Made by a program: the position numbers and the translations under genes | NCBI GenBank assembly: GCA_037143335.1 | Contig: JBAWZA010000004.1 | Span: 115,116-179,115 of the forward strand | Length of the DNA stretch: 64,000 bases | Reading direction: 5' to 3' | Origin: PALSA-1296 sp037143335 | GTDB lineage: Bacteria; Bacteroidota; Ignavibacteria; Palsa-1295 | Part shown: positions 1-8,749 of the stretch, piece after piece | How the letters are laid out: every line of letters starts with the position of its first letter | How positions within the stretch are numbered: the first letter of the stretch is position 1 | The notes under the pieces: generated by a model | What the model was told of the DNA's origin: nothing | Databases searched by the model: none | The model's input: the letters and a program-made list of their open reading frames with translations, nothing else

Positions 1-89
1 CATATAACAGTTTCGGGGGGAAGAAGATTTTTGCCAATTACAGTGGAGTAGTTTATCGCGTCTTCGGTGTTAGTATTCGCTACGATAGG

Positions 90-1136
90 ATGATACACAC
101 CGAACCGAAGGTTTTAGTATTAGGCGGCAACCGAGGTCGGTGGAGTGCCTCTGAGCGCGCATCAGAAGCGGCAACAATGACTGGGATTGAGTCCTGGGTT
201 TATGCGTTCAACGGCAATTACCAACAAGGGGTAGTCGCCACGCGGAGAAACATCAACGACCATGACATCATTATAGCCAACACGAATTCCCCTGCACTCG
301 AAAATTTAGTTCGATGTTGCCAAGAGCGTGGCACTAATACCAAATGGGTCACTTTGATTGAAGGGGACGCTCACGATTACCTTAAGCCCCGTCCATACAT
401 ACGCGACCTCTTAGATAGCTCTGACCTTGTCATTTGTATCAACAAATATACACAATCTTTTTTCCGCAATTTTGCTTCGGCGAAGGTAGTTTATCTTGGA
501 ATGCCTTATCCGGCCGAGGGAATTCGAGCACTCGCAACTCCTCAGAAGCAGAGAAGACGGGAGATATTTTTGACACCAATGCTACTAACGCGTTGGTCAG
601 AATATTTTTGTACCAAAGACATGGGAATACCAATGTATGGGTACGAGAATAGGCTCACAAGAAATTCTCGATCAATCATTCAATCATTGATGCGTTACCG
701 ATCACTTGATCCATGGCATCACCATAAGCGGGCACGAAATTTATTGAAAGATTCTTCGATCATTATTCATCGGGAAGAACCACTGCCTCAATACTTCGAA
801 AGAAACGGCGGGGCCTACGTGTGGCTTAGCTTGGAGCCACGATATACATGGGGGAGAAATGTGTTAGATGCAGCGGCATTGCAAGTTCCTATCATTACAA
901 CGAAAGCAACAGGTCATGTAGAGGATTTTTTTCCAGAGCTGGTACTCGAAAATGAGTTTGAGTTTGAGAAAGCGAGAATGCTCATAGACAGACTATTCAA
1001 AGACAAGGAATTTTATTCACATGTGACTACAATTCCGCTCGAATTATTCGAAAGTTTTCGACCGGAAGAGAAGCGAAGACAACTAATGGATTTGTTATTC
1101 AACTCTGAACCAACCCAAAATGAACATCACACCTGA
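90..1136 (+). CDS. Glycosyltransferase-like protein (GT-B type, tentative)
   Basis: The 348-residue protein starts with a KVLVLGGNRGRWS segment. Towards the C-terminus it has LDAAALQVPIITTKATG, which resembles the nucleotide-sugar half of GT-B glycosyltransferases, where a conserved region is followed by a choice-of-target loop. No catalytic motif is certain. The frame is open without a stop all the way to the left edge of the window, so the first ATG at 90 may not be the true start. The next gene starts inside its 3' end (17-base overlap), and two further glycosyltransferases follow, so a role in surface glycan assembly is inferred from context. Confidence 0.6.
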   Translation: MIHTEPKVLVLGGNRGRWSASERASEAATMTGIESWVYAFNGNYQQGVVATRRNINDHDIIIANTNSPALENLVRCCQERGTNTKWVTLIEGDAHDYLKPRPYIRDLLDSSDLVICINKYTQSFFRNFASAKVVYLGMPYPAEGIRALATPQKQRRREIFLTPMLLTRWSEYFCTKDMGIPMYGYENRLTRNSRSIIQSLMRYRSLDPWHHHKRARNLLKDSSIIIHREEPLPQYFERNGGAYVWLSLEPRYTWGRNVLDAAALQVPIITTKATGHVEDFFPELVLENEFEFEKARMLIDRLFKDKEFYSHVTTIPLELFESFRPEEKRRQLMDLLFNSEPTQNEHHT

Positions 1137-1788
1137 GATACTTGAGAAATTTGAAGCTGTCGCTTCCGACTATTTTGCTCAATCAAGGAAAGAAATGCTA
1201 CCCTACGTCCCGCATACCGCTAAAACGATTCTTGACATTGGGTGCAATAAAGGTGCCTTTGGTTTTCTCGTTAAGCAACTATATGGTGCCGAAGTGTGGG
1301 GAGTTGAACTTGATTACGAATTTTCACAGATAGCAAAAAAACAACTCGATACGCTCATTAATCGTGATATCAATACCGCGATTAAAGACTTGCCTGATGC
1401 CAAGTTTGATTGTATTACTTGCAATGACGTTCTTGAACATCTCGTTGATCCTTACTCAATACTTACAGAGCTCAAAACGAAATTGACACCACAGGGAGTG
1501 ATAGTCTGCTCCTTGCCGAATGTACGGTATTGGGACAACGTAAAGAGCTTCGTATTCGGCAAACAATGGAAATATACAGAACACGGAATTTTAGATCGTA
1601 CGCACCTACGGTTTTTTACTGAGCTGAGTATGAGGGATATGTTTACTACACTCGGATTTGAAATAATCCAAATGGAGGGGATAACTCCAACGCGTTCAGA
1701 CAATCTTAAACTATTGAACTTTGTGACTGCTGGGGCGTTTGATGATTGTAAATATTTGCAGTTTGCATCAGTGATTCGGCCGAGATAA
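1120..1788 (+). CDS. Class I SAM-dependent methyltransferase
   Basis: The 222-residue protein has a clear SAM-binding motif I, ILDIGCNKGAFG, at about residues 37-48. An acidic end of strand 2 (GVELDYEF) follows, then the CNDVLEHLVDP segment typical of UbiG/Methyltransf_23-like enzymes. A C-terminal RTHLRFFT stretch is common in glycan-cluster methyltransferases of this type. It overlaps the upstream glycosyltransferase gene by 17 bases, which suggests translational coupling. The substrate cannot be read from the sequence; a sugar or lipid-linked glycan is plausible given the neighbours. Confidence 0.85.
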   Translation: MNITPEILEKFEAVASDYFAQSRKEMLPYVPHTAKTILDIGCNKGAFGFLVKQLYGAEVWGVELDYEFSQIAKKQLDTLINRDINTAIKDLPDAKFDCITCNDVLEHLVDPYSILTELKTKLTPQGVIVCSLPNVRYWDNVKSFVFGKQWKYTEHGILDRTHLRFFTELSMRDMFTTLGFEIIQMEGITPTRSDNLKLLNFVTAGAFDDCKYLQFASVIRPR

Positions 1789-1850
1789 ATTGTGATGACT
1801 TGAGATTAGATTTATACCACATCCCATAGTTTACCAATTTTTAGCATTTT

Positions 1851-2810
1851 ATGCACATCCTCATTGCTAATAATCTTCCGATTCCCGCACTGAAATATGG
1901 AGGCACCGAACGTGTAATTTGGTGGCTTGGCAAGGAGTTGGCTCGTAGAGGGAATAAAGTAACCTACCTCGTTCCACAAGGGTCGTATTGCAATTTTGCT
2001 GATGTACTACGAATAAGAATTGATCAACCTATTGCGGAGCAAATACCCAGCGATGTTGACTTAGTACATTCTAATTTCCCTATCCTTCAGGAGCTGCCTA
2101 AGCCTTTTTTGGTTACGATGCATGGCTACAACCCGAAAGGAGGGACCTTTGATCGGAATACGGTCTTTGTCTCAAAAAGACATGCTGAGTTACACCATGC
2201 TGAGGCATTCGTTTATAATGGTCTTGATCCAGAGGAGTATGGCCAATTCGATCCTGATGCAAAACGGGTTCATATTTTATTTTTAGCTGCAATTACTCGT
2301 GTCGAAAAAAATCTTCTGGGTGCAATTTCTATCGCGAAGAAAGCTAAAAGGAATCTTGCGATAATCGGGGGCAACAAATTTTCTCTGAGTCGGCGTATTC
2401 GTTATTATGGCTTGATTGGCGGAGAGGAGAAAAACGAGCTACTCAGAACTTCGAGTGCCCTTCTTTTTCCTGTCACATGGGACGAGCCTTTCGGACTTGC
2501 GGTAATTGAATCACTTTATCATGGCGCGCCGGTTATAGCAACTCCATTCGGAGCGCTTCAGGAAATTGTTTCCGAGGATGTTGGCGTTCTGACTGGATCG
2601 ATGCACGAACTTGTTGAAGCTGCAAAAGATCATTCAAGATTTGACAGGCAAAGATGCCATGACTATGTGATGAGTCGCTTTACATCCGTACAAATGACCG
2701 ATAGCTATCTTGCGCTCTATGATAATCTGCTTTCTGGTCAATCACTGAATAAATCCGACCCGTACTTTAAGTCAGAGTCGTTTACAGAAAAATATCCGTT
2801 ATTCCCATAA
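1851..2810 (+). CDS. Glycosyltransferase family 4 protein
   Basis: The 319-residue GT-B protein has a glycine-rich N-terminal KYGGTERVIWWLGKEL, typical of GT4 enzymes where the loop contacts the donor. Its C-terminal half contains an EPFGLAVIE motif, the E-x7-E signature of retaining GT4 glycosyltransferases, followed by GAPVIATPFGALQEIV. This indicates transfer of a nucleotide-activated sugar to a glycan or lipid acceptor at the cytoplasmic face. The stop overlaps the next gene's start by one base (TAATG), so the two are probably translated together. Donor and acceptor are unknown. Confidence 0.88.
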   Translation: MHILIANNLPIPALKYGGTERVIWWLGKELARRGNKVTYLVPQGSYCNFADVLRIRIDQPIAEQIPSDVDLVHSNFPILQELPKPFLVTMHGYNPKGGTFDRNTVFVSKRHAELHHAEAFVYNGLDPEEYGQFDPDAKRVHILFLAAITRVEKNLLGAISIAKKAKRNLAIIGGNKFSLSRRIRYYGLIGGEEKNELLRTSSALLFPVTWDEPFGLAVIESLYHGAPVIATPFGALQEIVSEDVGVLTGSMHELVEAAKDHSRFDRQRCHDYVMSRFTSVQMTDSYLALYDNLLSGQSLNKSDPYFKSESFTEKYPLFP

Positions 2811-3601
2811 TGACAGCAGAGGCGAACCCTACCTACCACATAATCCTACGCACGTGCGACATTGTGCATTCATTGCATAACGCTCCGCGGCCATTTAACT
2901 TAGATAAACGCAGTCTGATTAAGATCTGCTTTAAGAGTTTGTATAATGCCGTCAAAGATTACCCGCACCGCATAACAGTGTTGGGTGATCGCCTTTCGGA
3001 TGAGATGAAAGATTTTTTCGCGCAGTATCCTGTGACCTTGCTCAATGAAGAGCTTGGTAATGACAAATCAATTCGTCGTCAAGTTGAGATAGCACTTGAG
3101 TCACCAGAAGATGAGTGGATCTATTTTGTCGAAGATGATTACCTCCATACGCCAGAAGCATTCAAGTGGATGAATGATCTTATCGAAAATCAGGACAAAT
3201 ATATTTCGAAGAAACGCCTTGCGAGGCAGTTACGATTTATCAGGTTGGACATCAGCAAGAAGCCACTTGTCATTCATACACCAGACTACCCAGATCGCTA
3301 CCTACCTAAGTATCTTCGCTTTTCATTGATTTTTATTTCGAAATATTGTCATTGGCGTCAGGTTACCAACACTACCTTTACCTTCATGATGCAAGGGAAG
3401 AGTGTGATGCGCTACAAAGACATTTTGCTCCGTTCTTCGATTGGCGCAGATGATGGTTACTTGAGTCGGAAGTTATTCGCTGGGCTTCGTTTTGGCTCAA
3501 AAGCATTGTGCGTCTCACCTATACCGGGTGTTTCAACTCACATGCACGAGGAAGTTATGACTCCCTTTGTAAATTGGGAAAAAATACGATCGGAGCTTTA
3601 A
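2810..3601 (+). CDS. Glycosyltransferase-like protein (GT-A type, tentative)
   Basis: The 263-residue protein has EWIYFVEDDYLHTPEAF near residue 105, an acidic D-x-D-like cluster following a hydrophobic strand as in GT-A glycosyltransferases that bind a metal and a sugar nucleotide. The N-terminal IILRTCDIVHSLH and VTVLGD-like strands fit the nucleotide-binding half. It starts one base inside the previous gene's stop. I recognise the fold pattern but not the specific family. The surrounding genes support a glycan-building function. Confidence 0.6.
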   Translation: MTAEANPTYHIILRTCDIVHSLHNAPRPFNLDKRSLIKICFKSLYNAVKDYPHRITVLGDRLSDEMKDFFAQYPVTLLNEELGNDKSIRRQVEIALESPEDEWIYFVEDDYLHTPEAFKWMNDLIENQDKYISKKRLARQLRFIRLDISKKPLVIHTPDYPDRYLPKYLRFSLIFISKYCHWRQVTNTTFTFMMQGKSVMRYKDILLRSSIGADDGYLSRKLFAGLRFGSKALCVSPIPGVSTHMHEEVMTPFVNWEKIRSEL

Positions 3602-4054
3602 AAGCTGTAACTCCTTTTATTTTCTACTTCCAGAGCCAGAGCGTAAATCTGTGTTGATAACTTTATTCGTTGTTCATAAGAATGGGGAAAAGTATTCGCA
3701 CTCGACCCTTGCATTTTGCATTTAAATGTGCGATATTTGTACAACATTTCTCGTCATTATTATTTGAAGGTAATGATTTGAGCGAAGTTCATAGAAAATT
3801 GATTTCCCACCCGGCGACTTGCGACGAAACTCACCGAAAATTTTTGCCCCAGATGCTGTTCATCTTGTACGCAGTATCTTCTTCGTTTTTTTAACATGAG
3901 CCAGCGGGATGTCTTATCTACTGTGAACACACCTGGTGTAGAGTTCGGCTTTAAGCAAGAGTGAGTGTGACCCCACCCCTGACTGCTAAGCGGTTCTATC
4001 ACGGCGTCTCTAATTATTCAATCACTTTTTTCGTTTATACACATACACACACGT
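3602..4054. other. Intergenic region upstream of nrdJ
   Basis: About 450 bases with no convincing gene. A 74-codon frame at 3670-3894 has no recognisable motif, is Phe/Ser-rich and is probably chance. A short near-palindrome, ACACC-T-GGTGT at 3929-3939, lies about 115 bases before the nrdJ start and could be an operator. It does not match a full NrdR box pair by eye. I see no riboswitch fold here. Confidence 0.5.
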
Positions 4055-7000
4055 ATGAAAGTTACCCGTCGCTTCACTCAAAAAGGAACCAGCCCATTCG
4101 ATCAGTTTGAATACACGCTCCGCTCGAGCGTTCTTCGCAACCCTGATGGCAAGCCCATATTCGAAATGCACGATATCGAAGTGCCCAGCAAATGGTCGCA
4201 GGTTGCAACCGATATTCTTGCCCAAAAATATTTCCGCAAAGCCGGAGTGCCTCAGCGCGATACCAATGGCAATCTCCTAATCGGTGAAGATGGCAAGCCA
4301 GTCTTGGGTGCAGAGCGTTCACTAAAAGATGTCGCCCACCGTCTTGCTGGTTGCTGGCGCTCATGGGGCGAAGACCACGGGTATTTCGATACAAAGGCGG
4401 ACGCTCAATCGTACTACGACGAGATGGTATTTATGCTTTTAAAGCAGATGGGTGCGCCAAATTCTCCGCAGTGGTTCAATACAGGTCTTGCATGGGCTTA
4501 TGACATCACAGGACCGGCACAAGGTCATTGGTTCGTAGATCCCGTTTCAGGCGAGATGCAGCGCTCGACCGATGCTTACACGCATCCACAACCTCACGCT
4601 TGTTTTATCCAATCTGTTTCGGATGATCTCGTGAATGAAGGTGGAATTTTTGATCTTGTCACTCGGGAGGCACGAATTTTCAAATACGGATCAGGCACTG
4701 GCTCGAACTTCAGCGCATTACGCGGAGCGGGCGAAAAATTATCTGGAGGTGGAGCATCATCGGGTTTGATGAGCTTCCTGAAAATTAACGACACTGCGGC
4801 CGCTGCAGTGAAATCAGGCGGAACGACCCGTCGTGCAGCCAAAATGGTTGTCCTTGACATTGATCATCCAGATATCGAAGAGTTTATTACCTGGAAGGTG
4901 AATGAAGAACAGAAAGTAGCCGCAATGGTTGCTGGCTCAAAGATCTGCGATCTATTCTTGAATACGATCATGAAGATCGCTATCGACGGCGGAGCAGACC
5001 GTCACGAAAATCACGATCTTGATATCGCTATCAAGAAAGCGCTTGCACGCGGAGTGCCGATGAACTACATCGTGCGTGTGCTGCAACTTGTGAAGATGGG
5101 ATACGATCATATTGATTTCAAGACATTCGATACGCATTACGAAGGAGAGGCCTACCAGACTGTTTCAGGACAGAATTCGAATAATACCGTCCGTGTGACG
5201 AACGAATTCATGAACTCAGTATTGGAAGATAAAGATTGGAATCTGACATGGCGCACATCGAAGAAAGTTGCTCGCAAAGTTAAAGCGCGTCAGCTCTGGA
5301 ATGAAATAAATCTTTCCGCATGGGCTTCGGCTGATCCGGGCTTGCAGTATGATACGACAATCAACGAATGGCACACTTGCCCTGCTGACGGACGTATCAA
5401 TGCAAGTAATCCATGCTCTGAGTACATGTTCTTGGATGACACCGCATGTAACCTTGCTTCGATCAATCTTGCTCATTTCTTAAATGAAGAAACAGGCGAG
5501 TTCGATATTGATGGATATAAACATGCCGCACGTCTTTGGACAATCACGCTCGAGATCTCGGTCTTGATGGCGCAATTCCCATCGCATGACATCGCGCAAA
5601 AATCCTATGACTTCCGTACGCTCGGACTTGGTTATGCAAATATCGGTACGCTCTTAATGGTGCTTGGTATTCCGTATGACTCACCAAAGGCGCTAGCACT
5701 TTCTGGTGCTCTCACTGCGATCATGTGCGGAGAATCCTACGCAACAAGCGCGGAGATGGCGCGCGACCTCGGCGCATTCCCACGGTATGAGCCGAATGCT
5801 CAGTCTATGCTTCGTGTCATTCGCAATCATAAGCTTGCAGCTTATGATGCTGCACCAGAGCGTTACGAAGGTTTGACGATCAAGCCGATGGGTATCAATC
5901 CTGAACATTGCCCACCTGATATTCTCAAATCAGCGCGTGAGTGTTGGGATCGTGCGTACGAACTTGGCGAGCGTTACGGCTATCGCAATGCACAAGTAAC
6001 CGTTATCGCGCCAACTGGTACGATCGGGCTTGTCATGGATTGCGATACCACAGGCATCGAGCCTGATTTCGCAATCGTGAAATTCAAAAAACTTGCTGGT
6101 GGCGGATATTTCAAGATCGTAAACCAATCGGTTCATAAAGCACTCACACGTCTGGGTTATACCGATAAGCAAATTGACGAGATCGAAAAATTCTGTAAGG
6201 GATATGGCACGCTCGTTGGTTGCCCGGCGATCAACCGTTCATCGCTGAAAATGAAAGGCTTTACCGATGAGAAGATTGATGAGATTGAGAAGCAGTGCGA
6301 TAACGTATTTGATCTTCGCTTTGCATTTAATAAGTGGACACTCGGCGAGGATTTCTTAAAGAAGCTAGGATTCACCGAAGCCGAGATGGCTTCGCCAGAA
6401 TTTGATATGCTTGCTGGTCTTGGATTTACGAAAGAGGAGATCACGAGCGCGAATGATTATATCTGCGGTACGATGACCATCGAAGGTGCGCCAGGTCTTA
6501 AAGATGAGCATCTTCCGATTTTCGATTGCGCAAATAAATGCGGTAAGTATGGCGAGCGCTACATTGCTTATGGCGCGCATATCCGCATGATGGCGGCGGC
6601 GCAGCCATTTATCTCCGGAGCAATCTCGAAGACAATCAACATGCCGAACGAGGCGACCGTTGATGATATTAATAATGCCTACATCGAATCATGGCGCTTG
6701 ATGCTCAAGGCGAATGCGCTCTACCGCGATGGCTCAAAACTTTCACAACCGTTGAACTCCATCAACGAAGAGGGCGACCTTGCCGAGCAAGTTCTCTTCA
6801 GCGATCCTGAAGATGAATCGAAGGATGCCTTCGATGCCGCACAACTTCATCAGCTTGTGAATGCGCAAGCAGAAGAAACTGGTGCAACGTGGCAACCGCA
6901 GAGACAAAAACTTCCGACCAAGCGCAAAGGCTGGCTACGCGAAGCTACTGTCGGCGGACATAAGATCTACCTCCGTACCGGCGAGTACGACGATGGTTCG

Positions 7001-7621
7001 CTCGGAGAGATCTTCATTGATATGTATAAAGAGGGCGCAAGCTTCAAAGGCTTGATGAATTGCTTCTCCGTACTTGCTTCGAAAGCATTGCAGTACGGTG
7101 TGCCTCTCGAAGAATTGGTTGATACATTTACCTTCACTCGCTTCGAACCTGCTGGTTCAGTTCAAGGTCATGAAGCGATTAAGAATGCAACATCAATATT
7201 GGATTATGTTTTCCGCGCACTCGGTTACGATTACCTCAATCGCACCGACTTTGTGCATGTGAAAGCTGTTGATGAACCCAAAAATGGCAAAGCAGATATC
7301 CGCAGTCCGAAATCGGATATGCCAGATACGAAGATGCCAGAAATGAGATCATCATCGGAAGCTCCGCGCACCCAACCTTCCGAGGACGCAGTAGTTGAGA
7401 TGCTCAAGAGTACGAATCTGAAATCCGAATCGCCGGACGAAGTACCCGTCATGGAAATGAGCGCAGCAACTGCCGCCGAAACACGCAAGCTCAAGTACCG
7501 CGAAGCTAAAACCAAAGGCTACACCGGCGAGCAATGCCCAGCCTGCGGCTCCATGCGCGTAAAGAGGAATGGTGCATGTACAGTGTGTGAAGATTGTGGC
7601 ACGACGAGCGGGTGCTCGTGA
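4055..7621 (+). CDS. nrdJ: Adenosylcobalamin-dependent ribonucleotide reductase (class II)
   Basis: The 1188-residue class II reductase makes deoxyribonucleotides using an adenosylcobalamin-generated thiyl radical. Recognisable segments include NPCSEYMFLDDTACNLASIN near residue 451 (active-site loop with the conserved Cys and Glu) and APTGTIGLVMDCDTTGIEPD near residue 652. A C-terminal zinc ribbon starts near residue 1161 (CPACG...CTVCEDCG...GCS) and probably carries the redox shuttle cysteines. The region between about residues 700 and 800 holds four repeats of the form LGFTxxEI, an HhH-like insertion seen in long NrdJ proteins. A low-complexity linker precedes the zinc ribbon. It is monocistronic by spacing. 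No class I or III reductase is in the window. Confidence 0.97.
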   Translation: MKVTRRFTQKGTSPFDQFEYTLRSSVLRNPDGKPIFEMHDIEVPSKWSQVATDILAQKYFRKAGVPQRDTNGNLLIGEDGKPVLGAERSLKDVAHRLAGCWRSWGEDHGYFDTKADAQSYYDEMVFMLLKQMGAPNSPQWFNTGLAWAYDITGPAQGHWFVDPVSGEMQRSTDAYTHPQPHACFIQSVSDDLVNEGGIFDLVTREARIFKYGSGTGSNFSALRGAGEKLSGGGASSGLMSFLKINDTAAAAVKSGGTTRRAAKMVVLDIDHPDIEEFITWKVNEEQKVAAMVAGSKICDLFLNTIMKIAIDGGADRHENHDLDIAIKKALARGVPMNYIVRVLQLVKMGYDHIDFKTFDTHYEGEAYQTVSGQNSNNTVRVTNEFMNSVLEDKDWNLTWRTSKKVARKVKARQLWNEINLSAWASADPGLQYDTTINEWHTCPADGRINASNPCSEYMFLDDTACNLASINLAHFLNEETGEFDIDGYKHAARLWTITLEISVLMAQFPSHDIAQKSYDFRTLGLGYANIGTLLMVLGIPYDSPKALALSGALTAIMCGESYATSAEMARDLGAFPRYEPNAQSMLRVIRNHKLAAYDAAPERYEGLTIKPMGINPEHCPPDILKSARECWDRAYELGERYGYRNAQVTVIAPTGTIGLVMDCDTTGIEPDFAIVKFKKLAGGGYFKIVNQSVHKALTRLGYTDKQIDEIEKFCKGYGTLVGCPAINRSSLKMKGFTDEKIDEIEKQCDNVFDLRFAFNKWTLGEDFLKKLGFTEAEMASPEFDMLAGLGFTKEEITSANDYICGTMTIEGAPGLKDEHLPIFDCANKCGKYGERYIAYGAHIRMMAAAQPFISGAISKTINMPNEATVDDINNAYIESWRLMLKANALYRDGSKLSQPLNSINEEGDLAEQVLFSDPEDESKDAFDAAQLHQLVNAQAEETGATWQPQRQKLPTKRKGWLREATVGGHKIYLRTGEYDDGSLGEIFIDMYKEGASFKGLMNCFSVLASKALQYGVPLEELVDTFTFTRFEPAGSVQGHEAIKNATSILDYVFRALGYDYLNRTDFVHVKAVDEPKNGKADIRSPKSDMPDTKMPEMRSSSEAPRTQPSEDAVVEMLKSTNLKSESPDEVPVMEMSAATAAETRKLKYREAKTKGYTGEQCPACGSMRVKRNGACTVCEDCGTTSGCS

Positions 7622-7643
7622 GAATTTTTTGAAAGGAAAAATT

Positions 7644-7862
7644 ATGGACTCGGATAAAGTAAAAAAGAAGAAAGAAGAACTGGAATATTCTTTATATAGG
7701 CTCGCAGATACTCTAAAAGGTACTAATCCTGCGAATCCTCGTGGTATCATCAATTCTATGAGTATGCCACTAATGTGCGAATTAATAGATCTCCGAGCAA
7801 AGGAGATCGCGATAAACGTTACAAAAAAATTGATCGAAGACCCGGAGCGAATTTATATTTAA
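7644..7862 (+). CDS. Small hypothetical protein
   Basis: A 72-residue, highly charged protein with a Lys-rich N-terminus and helical pattern throughout. I do not recognise the family. The ATG at 7644 is chosen because it has a GAAAGGA Shine-Dalgarno-like sequence about seven bases upstream. An in-frame GTG further upstream lies inside nrdJ and is unlikely. It sits 22 bases after the nrdJ stop. It is followed by a degenerate repeat of the nrdJ tail, as if it had been inserted or duplicated together with nrdJ sequence. Confidence 0.55.
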   Translation: MDSDKVKKKKEELEYSLYRLADTLKGTNPANPRGIINSMSMPLMCELIDLRAKEIAINVTKKLIEDPERIYI

Positions 7863-7885
7863 CCTTCCGCATATCACAGAACAAC

Positions 7886-7910
7886 GTCTGCGAAGATTGC
7901 GGGATGACGA
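7886..7910 (+). repeat. Degenerate copy of the nrdJ zinc-ribbon coding end
   Basis: These 25 bases match 20 of 25 positions of 7583-7607, the stretch of nrdJ that encodes VCEDCGTT. In the corresponding frame the copy reads NNVCEDCGMTKESS. It is separated from the original by 303 bases and has no start of its own, so it is a relic rather than a gene. It suggests a partial duplication or an insertion event at the 3' end of nrdJ. Confidence 0.55.
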
Positions 7911-7954
7911 AAGAAAGCTCAAATGCCACTTTAGTTTCTTGAATAAATATTGTT

Positions 7955-8749
7955 GTGATTGATGCTGTTCAAGCCGATGGTTCTCGTACTATACCAATGT
8001 TTCTATTTAAATATAGACCGTTTGATGCATTCACTGAATCAATAATCCGAGATAAGGCACTATTTTTTGCGAGTCCAAAACAATTGAATGACCCATTCGA
8101 TTGTCACATTATACCTGAGGTTGATTGTACAATGGATGAATGGAGAGCATTTTGTGAATCTTCCGTCGATAAATTTTATACCGGGCCAGCTCAAGGGCGA
8201 CAGATTCATCTTGACTTGCTTATCGAAAAATGGAAAAAAAATCCTGCTGAAATAAGAGATATACTCTTATATTCTGCCAGAGACGCAATGGGTGTATGCT
8301 GTTTTTCAAGAACAGCAACAAATTTATTAATGTGGGCACATTATGCGGATAGCCATAGAGGTGTATGCCTTGTTTTTAGGCTTGGTCAAGTAGCCTATTC
8401 TAACGATCCATTAGTAACAATAGAGCCAGTGCGATATGAAGAGGAATATCCTAGAATAAACATTGCTCACGCTGGGATCGAATCGACTTTGGATACAATG
8501 CTACTTACAAAGTCGAAGGTTTGGGCATATGAACAAGAGTGGAGGGCATTCTACCCAGGTGCATCAACTTTGCATCCTCTCAAAACATATCATTTATGGG
8601 GAGTGATTATGGGACTCGGTATTTCAAACGAGCAAAAAGAAAATTTAATTGAAATTGCAAAGAGAGAAAGAATGGGTTTATCAATTGCTACACGTAATCC
8701 AAATGCTTTTGGCATTTCTGCGGAAGTTATACGCCTACCTGAGTATTAG
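7955..8749 (+). CDS. DUF2971 domain-containing protein
   Basis: The 264-residue protein has the DUF2971 hallmarks: LFKYRPFDAFTESIIRDKAL near the start, LNDPFDCH, a central NLLMWAHYADSHRGVCLVF block, and a late KVWAYEQEWRAFYP block. The biochemical function of the family is unknown; members often sit in defence-like or mobile neighbourhoods. The GTG at 7955 gives the longest frame. The ATG at 7997 (MFLFKYRPF) matches the usual family N-terminus and may be the real start. Neither has a clear ribosome binding site. The gene is AT-richer than nrdJ. Its 3' end overlaps by 23 bases the 3' end of the convergent Mrr-like nuclease gene, suggesting they arrived together. Confidence 0.85.
   Translation: MIDAVQADGSRTIPMFLFKYRPFDAFTESIIRDKALFFASPKQLNDPFDCHIIPEVDCTMDEWRAFCESSVDKFYTGPAQGRQIHLDLLIEKWKKNPAEIRDILLYSARDAMGVCCFSRTATNLLMWAHYADSHRGVCLVFRLGQVAYSNDPLVTIEPVRYEEEYPRINIAHAGIESTLDTMLLTKSKVWAYEQEWRAFYPGASTLHPLKTYHLWGVIMGLGISNEQKENLIEIAKRERMGLSIATRNPNAFGISAEVIRLPEY

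Noticed and set aside
3670..3894. 74-codon frame in the nrdJ upstream region
   Set aside because: No signal, no motif, no good ribosome binding site; composition looks like random sequence.
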